A stretch of 12,541 bases of DNA from DATCYX01 sp037444705. GTDB taxonomy: Bacteria; Chloroflexota; Anaerolineae; Anaerolineales; UBA4823. Under the pieces are notes generated by a model, which did not search any database, was not told the origin of the DNA, and saw only the letters and a program-made list of their open reading frames with translations. The stretch is from assembly GCA_037444705.1 (NCBI GenBank), contig JBBILY010000091.1, positions 1 to 12,541 on the forward strand. Reading direction: 5' to 3'. Below are positions 7,370-12,541 of the stretch, piece after piece (the first letter of the stretch is position 1; each line of letters opens with the position of its first letter). The position numbers and the translations under genes are program-made.

Positions 7370-7388
7370 ATAAATACATCATAAATAC
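7370..7388 (+). repeat. Tandem 8-bp direct repeat in the mrfA-mrfB gap
   Basis: ATAAATAC occurs at 7370-7377 and again at 7381-7388, spaced by ATC, giving an 11-bp period (about one helical turn). It lies 30-48 bp before the exonuclease ATG, in an AT-rich 65-bp gap. It could be an operator, but no known binding motif is recognised. Confidence 0.5.
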
Positions 7389-7417
7389 TTTCCTACAGGA
7401 TTTATTTTCCCCCACGT

Positions 7418-8644
7418 ATGACTTCCCTGGCCGATAAATTAAAATCCCTCGGGGTAAAAGTTGGCGCGCAGCACTTACCACCCCCCAAACCCAAGCATCC
7501 ATTCACGATCGAAAATGTCTTGGGTGGAAGTTACATAAACACACCTCTCGGGGAAATCTTTGTAAAAGAAGCCTATTATCCATCCAATCATTACCATGGC
7601 CGCGTGCCTCTCGGATGGAATAATCTACCCCATATATTAGCCGCATGGGCTGAGGACGAACGTCTGTCGAGCCTTTCACCACAATCCTTTGTCTTTCTTG
7701 ACACCGAGACTACGGGTCTTTCTGGAGGTACAGGGACATATGTTTTCCTGGTTGGGGTTGCGCGTTTTGAAGGCGAGCAATTTCATCTCGTTCAATTCTT
7801 CATGCGCGATCCCGCTGAGGAGATCAGGTTGCTGGCTGCCTTAGAGAAATTTCTGGCACCCTGTCAGGCTGTCGTTACTTTCAATGGAAAATCTTTTGAT
7901 TTACCCCTCATAGCAACCCGCTATTTAAGCCATGGATGGCGAGTGCCCCTTGCAGAATTTGCGCATATTGACTTATTACACCTGGCCCGTCGCCTTTGGC
8001 GAGAACGATTGCCCAGCCGCACACTATACAATCTCGAATTTCACATCTTGGGAGCCACCCGTACTGAAGAAGATTTGCCAGGATGGATGATCCCCCAAAT
8101 ATATTTCGACTATTTAATCAGCGGTGATGCCCGCCCTCTGAAAAGGGTTTTTTATCATAACGCCCTGGATGTAATCTCATTGGCTGCCCTTTTTAGTTAC
8201 CTAACTGCACTCCTTGCTAATCCTATTCAAATCCCCCCTGAATATAGCCCAGATATCCTTGCCTTGGCCAGGCTCTTCGAGGATTTAAACGAGGCCAAAG
8301 CCGCTATTGATCTTTATGCTAAAGCCCTGGAATATCCACTACCTGCCCCAATCCTCTCCGAGAGCCTTCACAATCTGGCTATGCTTTATAAGAGGCAAGG
8401 AAACTTTAACCTCGCCGTCCCCTTATGGGAAAAGGCCGCTCACCTGAAGCATCTCCACGCTCATATAGAGCTGGCGAAATTTTACGAACATCGCCAACAA
8501 GATTATAGGGAGGCCATTTCATGGACACGCTCCGCACTGAATATTTTAGAAAAAACAGACCTCTCATTTGACGAGAAACAAAACTGGCTCAACCAACTGC
8601 AACATCGGCTAACCCGCTTGCTTCGCAAAAACGATGAACTCTGA
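7418..8644 (+). CDS. mrfB: MrfB (YprB)-type DEDDh exonuclease with C-terminal TPR repeats
   Basis: 408 residues, almost the same length as B. subtilis YprB/MrfB. The N-terminal 80 residues are a family-specific region with SYINTPLGEIFV. The RNase H-like exonuclease core spans about 88-265: FLDTETTGL (Asp95, Glu97), FNGKSFDLPLI (Asp161), and YHNALDVISL (His247, Asp251), which together give a full DEDDh metal-binding and catalytic set. From about 280 the protein becomes helical with three TPR-like units (around 280-305, 314-345 and 346-380), as in YprB. In B. subtilis the exonuclease works with the helicase MrfA to repair mitomycin C lesions independently of UvrABC; the adjacent mrfA-like gene supports the same role here. 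ATG 7418 has no convincing ribosome-binding site (an AGGA is 17 bp upstream). The stop overlaps the next gene by 11 bp. Confidence 0.9.
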   Translation: MTSLADKLKSLGVKVGAQHLPPPKPKHPFTIENVLGGSYINTPLGEIFVKEAYYPSNHYHGRVPLGWNNLPHILAAWAEDERLSSLSPQSFVFLDTETTGLSGGTGTYVFLVGVARFEGEQFHLVQFFMRDPAEEIRLLAALEKFLAPCQAVVTFNGKSFDLPLIATRYLSHGWRVPLAEFAHIDLLHLARRLWRERLPSRTLYNLEFHILGATRTEEDLPGWMIPQIYFDYLISGDARPLKRVFYHNALDVISLAALFSYLTALLANPIQIPPEYSPDILALARLFEDLNEAKAAIDLYAKALEYPLPAPILSESLHNLAMLYKRQGNFNLAVPLWEKAAHLKHLHAHIELAKFYEHRQQDYREAISWTRSALNILEKTDLSFDEKQNWLNQLQHRLTRLLRKNDEL

Positions 8645-9887
8645 AATCGCCAAGTCTTTGCGATACAACATCATCGTTAACTTCACCGATGGCGGCTTCT
8701 TTGGCATGGCCATTGGCTTTGCCTCATTCGTCACCGTTATCCCTTTATTCGTCTCCACCATGACCGATTCCGCCATTCTGATCGGCCTGATCCCCGCTGT
8801 ACATGCCTTGGGATGGCAACTCCCTCAACTGCTCATGGCCGAGCGTGTCTCGCGCCTGAAGCGCTACAAGCCCATGGTGCTCTGGCTGACTATCCAGGAA
8901 AGAATCCCATTCCTGGGGTTTGCTCTAACGGCCTGGGCACTCCCCTATTTGGGTACTAAACCTGCTTTATGGATCACATACCTGCTCCTGATCTGGCAGA
9001 GTCTAGGTGCTGGCTTGACGGCCAACCCCTGGCAGAATTTGATCGCCAAAATTATCCCTGCCGATTTCCGTGGCACATTTTTGGGCGCCCAGGCCTCGAT
9101 TGGTAATGCTCTTTCCAGCCTGGGAGCCGTGTTCGCGGGTTTTATCCTCGAGGCATTTGATCCGCCCCTGGGCTATGTCTATTGCTTTTTACTGGCCAGC
9201 CTGTGCATGGCGATCTCGTGGGTTGCCCTGGCTCTCACTCGAGAGCCCGAGAGCGAGATTACCCCCTCACATTCAAATTCTATTTCATTGTGGGCAAAGT
9301 CTTTTCACATCTTGCGTCACGACACAGCCTTTCGCTGGTTTATCCCGATCCGTATGGCATTATCTTTTGCTACTATAGCCTTTGCCTTCTATACCGTTTA
9401 TGCCGTCCGCCAACACCACTTGAGCGAAAGCGCCATAGGGATTATGACGGGAGTGTTGATGGGCACCCAGATTGTTGCCAATCCCATTATGGGCTGGCTG
9501 GGTGATCGTTGGGGGCATGCGCGCATTATGAAACTTGGGGTGTTCGCCTGCATACTGAGCGCCTTCCTGGCTGGGATTGCTTCCCACCCGGCCTGGTTTT
9601 ATCTGGTCTTCACCCTGGCCGGCATCGGTAATGTCACTCTATGGACTATTCCGATGGCAATGATGATGAACTTTAGCAATGAAACGGACCGGCCAGCCTA
9701 TATCGGCCTGGCTAATACGCTGGTGGCCCCGAGCACAATTCTTGCCCCCTTCTTAGGTGGCTGGCTGGCGGATCACAGTGGCTATCGCACCACTTTCTTC
9801 GTAACTGTAGCCTGCGGGATAATAACCCTAATCATCATGCAAGCCAAGTTACACTTACCCCAAGAGGCGTATAAATCGGTTGACTAA
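8634..9887 (+). CDS. 12-TM MFS transporter, substrate unknown
   Basis: 417 residues with two sets of six hydrophobic helices separated by a polar linker (about 200-225, EPESEITPSHSNS). The N-terminal segment GGFFGMAIGFASFVTVIPLF begins TM1, and GIMTGVLMGTQIVANP followed by GWLGDRWGHARIM (about 272-301) is the C-half copy of the MFS G-x-x-x-D-R-x-G loop. Loop 2-3 of the first half (AERVSRLKRYKP) resembles a degenerate copy of the same motif. It is an inner-membrane secondary transporter; the sequence does not reveal the cargo or direction. Its ATG lies inside the end of mrfB, an 11-bp overlap that implies translational coupling and one transcript with the repair genes. Export of DNA-damaging compounds would fit that setting but is only an inference. 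Confidence 0.88.
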   Translation: MNSEIAKSLRYNIIVNFTDGGFFGMAIGFASFVTVIPLFVSTMTDSAILIGLIPAVHALGWQLPQLLMAERVSRLKRYKPMVLWLTIQERIPFLGFALTAWALPYLGTKPALWITYLLLIWQSLGAGLTANPWQNLIAKIIPADFRGTFLGAQASIGNALSSLGAVFAGFILEAFDPPLGYVYCFLLASLCMAISWVALALTREPESEITPSHSNSISLWAKSFHILRHDTAFRWFIPIRMALSFATIAFAFYTVYAVRQHHLSESAIGIMTGVLMGTQIVANPIMGWLGDRWGHARIMKLGVFACILSAFLAGIASHPAWFYLVFTLAGIGNVTLWTIPMAMMMNFSNETDRPAYIGLANTLVAPSTILAPFLGGWLADHSGYRTTFFVTVACGIITLIIMQAKLHLPQEAYKSVD

Positions 9888-9909
9888 CAGATTTATTAAT
9901 TGCAATACT
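9880..9909 (+). promoter_or_regulatory. Weak candidate promoter before the small membrane protein
   Basis: TTGACT (9880-9885) and AATACT (9904-9909) lie 18 bp apart, matching 5 of 6 and 4 of 6 consensus bases. It overlaps the transporter stop codon and would start transcription about 18 bases before ATG 9934. Chance occurrence is quite possible. Confidence 0.25.
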
Positions 9910-9933
9910 GTCAGGCAATATCTCCATCTATTA

Positions 9934-10188
9934 ATGCTAAACTATGACAAAGAGTCAGATCTCAGCCAACCACTTGAAACGCTCATGTCCGAACCGTCCT
10001 CTACGCTCAAACCCAGATTTTCTCATTCGGAGAAGAATATCAACCGCTATTTTCCTGCGGCCCTGGTTGGGATCTGGCTCTTAATTCTTTGGTTTTCTCC
10101 CATTACAAGTACCACATTATTCTTCTCCGTGACTGGTTTATTAAATTTATTCGGGTGGGTTTGGGTTTGGAGAAATCTCAAAGAGTGA
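9934..10188 (+). CDS. Small protein with two predicted membrane helices, not recognised
   Basis: 84 residues from ATG 9934; a later ATG at 9985 would give 67 residues and a TTG at 9880 would give 102 with an 8-bp overlap of the transporter gene. None has a good ribosome-binding site, so the start is uncertain. The N-terminal part is polar and ends with HSEKNINRYF. Two hydrophobic segments follow: AALVGIWLLILWFSP and a second around TLFFSVTGLLNLFGWVWVW, ending in a basic RNLKE. The expected topology is both ends in the cytoplasm. I do not recognise a family. It ends 186 bp before the next gene, with a hairpin downstream. Confidence 0.6.
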   Translation: MLNYDKESDLSQPLETLMSEPSSTLKPRFSHSEKNINRYFPAALVGIWLLILWFSPITSTTLFFSVTGLLNLFGWVWVWRNLKE

Positions 10189-10263
10189 TTAGTTAGTCAT
10201 TAAGGAGGTGCGATTGTAAAATACCGTGACCGCCAATCCCCTCTCTTCCCTTCCCTTTGCGGC

Positions 10264-10286
10264 GACGCCCGGTACTACCGGGCGTC
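10264..10286 (+). terminator. Strong hairpin, probable terminator of the middle block
   Basis: The arms GACGCCCGGTA and TACCGGGCGTC are perfectly complementary around one base, in practice a 9-bp GC-rich stem with a 5-base loop. A T-rich stretch (TGCCTTTCTT) follows. It stands 76 bp after the small membrane protein gene and only 8 bp before the -35 box of the next promoter, a common terminator-then-promoter layout. Confidence 0.65.
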
Positions 10287-10294
10287 TGCCTTTC

Positions 10295-10323
10295 TTGACA
10301 CGATAAACGATCTTTGCTATATT
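10295..10323 (+). promoter_or_regulatory. Near-consensus sigma70 promoter for the bPH2-SHOCT gene
   Basis: TTGACA (10295-10300, perfect) and TATATT (10318-10323, 5 of 6) are spaced by exactly 17 bp. Transcription would begin near 10330, leaving a 5' leader of about 45 bases before ATG 10375. It lies just after a terminator-like hairpin. Confidence 0.85.
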
Positions 10324-10360
10324 GACCTTAATTCGATCAGCCTCTACCCCTAATCTTCCA

Positions 10361-10366
10361 GAGGAG
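10361..10366 (+). promoter_or_regulatory. Strong Shine-Dalgarno site fixing the start of the bPH2-SHOCT gene
   Basis: GAGGAG lies 8 bases before ATG 10375 and is the best ribosome-binding site in the window that is joined to a real gene. Confidence 0.85.
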
Positions 10367-10374
10367 AAGTTATT

Positions 10375-11013
10375 ATGTCCAAAACCTATGTTGAAAGTCT
10401 TCTGGGTCAACATGAGAAGATCATCTTGGTCACCCGCCAACATTGGTTTGTGCTAGCCCGTGCCATTTTCCTTGAAATTACCCTTATATTAATCATCTTT
10501 GCTACCACCATCGCCGCGGCCATTTTCTTTCCTCCTTTTGCTGCTTTAATCGCAGCCATTGGCTTTGTTTTGCTTCTCATCCCGATCGCTACCATGACTA
10601 TAGACATTCTCAACTGGGCTAACCGCCAATTCATCATCACCAATCGCCGTGTAATCCAGATCTCAGGGATCTTCAACAAGAGCGTAATTGACTCCAACCT
10701 GGAGAAAGTCAATGACGTTAAGATGGAACAAAGCGCCTTAGGCCGTTTATTTGGCTATGGAGACATCGAAATCCTGACCGCTAGTGAACTGGGTGTAAAC
10801 CTTTTCAAACGCATTGACGAACCTATACGCTTCAAGACCGCTATGCTCAACGCCAAGGAGTATATCGAGCGTCAGGCTCTTAGCGAGGCAAACGATTCAA
10901 TTCCCGATAACATCCCCGCTATGATCGAGCGGCTTGACCAATTGCGCCAGAGGGGTGTTTTGACGGACGAAGAGTTCCAGAATAAAAAAGCAGAGTTATT
11001 AGCAAAGTTGTGA
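10375..11013 (+). CDS. Membrane-anchored bPH2 (DUF304/YdbS-like) protein with SHOCT tail
   Basis: 212 residues. Two hydrophobic helices at about 29-52 and 56-78 form a hairpin anchor. A bacterial PH-like domain follows at about 84-165, with the typical FIITNRRVIQISGIF and an NLEKVNDVKMEQSALGRLFG-type segment, ending in GDIEILTASE. After a short polar linker, residues 182-212 (MIERLDQLRQRGVLTDEEF, then a Lys-rich end) form a SHOCT motif, a short helical C-terminal oligomerisation element. bPH2 proteins often stand at membranes as scaffolds, and their ligands are poorly known; no enzymatic role is implied. It is a single-gene unit with its own strong promoter and ribosome-binding site, and it ends 12 bp before a perfect hairpin. 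Confidence 0.88.
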   Translation: MSKTYVESLLGQHEKIILVTRQHWFVLARAIFLEITLILIIFATTIAAAIFFPPFAALIAAIGFVLLLIPIATMTIDILNWANRQFIITNRRVIQISGIFNKSVIDSNLEKVNDVKMEQSALGRLFGYGDIEILTASELGVNLFKRIDEPIRFKTAMLNAKEYIERQALSEANDSIPDNIPAMIERLDQLRQRGVLTDEEFQNKKAELLAKL

Positions 11014-11024
11014 GGCAGTCATCC

Positions 11025-11049
11025 AGTGGAGGGGGTTTACCCCTCCACT
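11025..11049. terminator. Perfect 10-bp hairpin between convergent genes
   Basis: The arms AGTGGAGGGG (11025-11034) and CCCCTCCACT (11040-11049) pair perfectly around GTTTA. It fills the 41-bp gap between the bPH2-SHOCT gene (+) and the C45-type gene (-), so it can fold in either transcript. Neither side has a T run, so if it terminates transcription it is not a classic intrinsic terminator; it may also protect 3' ends. Confidence 0.6.
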
Positions 11050-11054
11050 CAGGT

Positions 11055-12164
11055 CTAAGTCTCTAGATGAAAGGTATGATAACTGTTTGCACAAGGATTC
11101 CCCCAGGCTATATGCATGGCCTTTGCGGTCAGGTCTATGACCAAAGCGTTGATGGTCTTCTCACGATCCAGGGGGTCTAAATCGTGAACGGCATGGTTGC
11201 AGATTGAATTGGGATAGTTGATATGATCCCTCTGAATTGCCTGCAGGGTTTTTATCGTATGCTTGGATGTGCTCAGCAATAATCTGAGGGCGCGATAATA
11301 GCGCACCCGCGTTCCCACTAATTCGTCTGGTTCATCTTCAATAGCCTGCATTTGGGGATCAAGATAAAAATTGGTGTGGACAACATACCCGTCTTGCCCA
11401 TATAACACTGCAAATTTTCGCGCTGAAACCTCAACATTGTATAACTCGCCGCTTTCATGAGCGATCAAATGGTTATACCCTGCCGCGCGTTGAGGGGTAA
11501 GCGTGCAACGGATGGCTTCTCCAATCGTGCGGGCTGCTAAAACTGCTCGTGACACGACCAGGCGTGGTATCCCAATGCGACTGTCACTCGGATAGACTGA
11601 ATCGCAGCACTGTGCAATCCCTGCGGCGTTGAAACCAACGTTAGGCAGTAACCCCCCATAGGTCATCGCCAGAAAAGGAGGCTCATCCTCCGGAGTAACC
11701 TGCACCACGTAAACATCGGGTTCATCCTCTGGCAACCAATCCTCATTATGAGCGATCAGGATATGCTCATCGGCAGTGCGCTTATCATTCACTGCCAGAC
11801 TGGTGCACTTCGTCAAGTGCAATGCATCCATAGTGACGGCTTCCAACGCGTTGAGCACCGCCACATCTTCGAAAGGCACATCTGCGCCTTCGGCGATGCC
11901 AATCATTTCCTCAACATACTGGGGGTACCGTTCCTGGGCAAATGGAATGTATTTCTGCGCCTGGATTTGAGCCCCTTCCCAGGTCAATTGCAAATCGTCA
12001 TAGGCACTGGCAATCAAGACCCGCGCGTTTTCGATGCTGTGCCGCACCTGGCGGGCACACGCCTCGCCAATCTGACGCCCAATCTCTCGATGGGAGCCAC
12101 TGGCTCGAATGTACGGAATAGGTGTATCGTGGGTGATAGTCTCGGTGACGCTCATCATTTTCAC
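11055..12164 (-). CDS. C45-family Ntn hydrolase (penicillin acyltransferase-like)
   Basis: 369 residues. It matches the acyl-CoA:6-aminopenicillanate acyltransferase family (peptidase C45): an N-terminal IPYIRASGSHREIGRQIG segment (about 16-33), the putative nucleophile Cys120 in KCTSLAV, and IAHNEDW at 137-143. The segments following LAMTYGG and NVGFNAAGIA (about 167-186) are also typical. In this fold the protein cuts itself just before the cysteine, leaving an N-terminal Cys that attacks amide bonds; here the cut would fall after Lys119. Bacterial members mostly have unknown amide or acyl-amino-acid substrates, so a role in beta-lactam chemistry should not be assumed. No signal peptide is visible. 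The start is GTG 12164, whose GTGA overlaps the TGA stop of the upstream gene; ATGs at 12158 and 12155 are alternatives. Confidence 0.88.
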   Translation of the reverse strand: MKMMSVTETITHDTPIPYIRASGSHREIGRQIGEACARQVRHSIENARVLIASAYDDLQLTWEGAQIQAQKYIPFAQERYPQYVEEMIGIAEGADVPFEDVAVLNALEAVTMDALHLTKCTSLAVNDKRTADEHILIAHNEDWLPEDEPDVYVVQVTPEDEPPFLAMTYGGLLPNVGFNAAGIAQCCDSVYPSDSRIGIPRLVVSRAVLAARTIGEAIRCTLTPQRAAGYNHLIAHESGELYNVEVSARKFAVLYGQDGYVVHTNFYLDPQMQAIEDEPDELVGTRVRYYRALRLLLSTSKHTIKTLQAIQRDHINYPNSICNHAVHDLDPLDREKTINALVIDLTAKAMHIAWGNPCANSYHTFHLET

Positions 12165-12541
12165 TCGATTAATTCAAATTCTAGGCGCAAGGACCTTATC
12201 CAACATCCCTGAACCCGGCAAACTCTCACCGCTTCCTCCAGTACATTTTTAGGCAGTTGTTCACTTTCCGATATAACCACTCCATCAACTCTCCTCTCAC
12301 AGATGATATTTTCTATCTGATCGAATCCTCCAAGAATTCCCACCCCATGGATCTCTCGACCAGCATTATAAGGATCATCGTCCAGGAAACCTATTGGCCG
12401 ATAACCAAATTGGGGGTTCATCAGCATCCACCGCACCGCCATTTCACCCGCATCTCCCGCTCCCAGGATCAACACCCTTTCTTCCTTTGTCCTGGGTTGA
12501 TGTCCATAGACCTGGTCCAGAATTTTAAATGAGGAACGAGA
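12161..12541 (-). CDS. Sugar-nucleotide/NAD-binding domain of a polysaccharide biosynthesis protein, C-terminal part
   Basis: Partial gene; the frame stays open to the right edge, giving 126 visible residues (SRSSFKILDQ at the edge). The GTG near 12475 is an internal valine, not a start. RVLILGAGDAGEMAVRWM is a Rossmann-type dinucleotide-binding motif (G-x-G-x2-G). It continues with PIGFLDDDP, GVGILGGFD and VDGVVISESEQLP, the usual blocks of the CoA_binding_3 domain found in CapD/WbpM/FlaA1-like epimerase-dehydratases and in some membrane sugar-phosphate transferases. The protein ends soon after this domain (RLEFELIE), so no SDR catalytic domain follows. It is more likely the tail of a WecA-like or other membrane glycosyltransferase than a full CapD enzyme; the missing N-terminus would decide. 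Its TGA stop overlaps the C45-type start. Confidence 0.8.
   Translation of the reverse strand, partial: SRSSFKILDQVYGHQPRTKEERVLILGAGDAGEMAVRWMLMNPQFGYRPIGFLDDDPYNAGREIHGVGILGGFDQIENIICERRVDGVVISESEQLPKNVLEEAVRVCRVQGCWIRSLRLEFELIE

Noticed and set aside
11748..12212. 154-codon open frame on the + strand opposite the C45-type gene
   Set aside because: Antisense shadow of a well-supported gene, with no recognisable domain and no ribosome-binding site.
12257..12532. 91-codon + strand frame at the right edge
   Set aside because: Antisense to the sugar-nucleotide-binding domain, whose motifs are clear on the - strand.
1..12541. Mobile element, prophage, CRISPR array or tRNA/rRNA gene
   Set aside because: Reading both strands showed no transposase or integrase motifs, no regularly spaced repeats and no cloverleaf-like intergenic sequence.

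Overview
The window looks like chromosomal DNA of a free-living bacterium with roughly 50% GC. The most likely source is a member of the Chloroflexota, class Anaerolineae or a relative. This is an inference from protein style and gene combination (a MrfA-type helicase beside a MrfB-type exonuclease, an alkyl-DHAP-synthase-like flavoprotein beside GlpD, and a sugar-nucleotide-binding domain ending a surface polysaccharide gene). No rRNA, tRNA, CRISPR array, integrase or insertion sequence is visible. Coding density is high: no gene-free stretch exceeds 300 bases, and the longest are 10189-10374 and 4122-4262.

Left block (2-4121, + strand): the 3' part of a 14-TM drug-type MFS exporter, then an alkyldihydroxyacetonephosphate-synthase-like FAD protein, then an FAD-dependent glycerol-3-phosphate dehydrogenase (GlpD), all tightly spaced. 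GlpD carries a frameshift: its conserved C-terminal tail is intact but lies one base out of frame (about 4014-4121). A hairpin followed by a T run closes the block.

Middle block (4263-10188, + strand): a SufE-like sulfur-acceptor protein; a MrfA (YprA)-type superfamily 2 helicase with an HNH nuclease module inserted just before its C-terminal four-cysteine DUF1998 domain; a MrfB (YprB)-type DEDDh exonuclease with a TPR tail; a 12-TM MFS transporter whose start overlaps the exonuclease gene; and a small two-TM protein. In Bacillus subtilis MrfA and MrfB act together in repair of mitomycin C damage, so this block is probably a DNA-repair cassette with an added nuclease and perhaps a linked exporter. 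The HNH-helicase fusion is the most interesting item in the window.

Right block: a strong hairpin and a near-consensus sigma70 promoter (TTGACA, 17 bp, TATATT) precede a membrane bPH2-SHOCT protein, which ends at a perfect 10-bp hairpin between convergent genes. On the minus strand, a C45-family (penicillin acyltransferase-like) Ntn hydrolase is coupled by a GTGA start/stop overlap to a gene that runs off the right edge and encodes a Rossmann-like sugar-nucleotide-binding domain of polysaccharide biosynthesis proteins.
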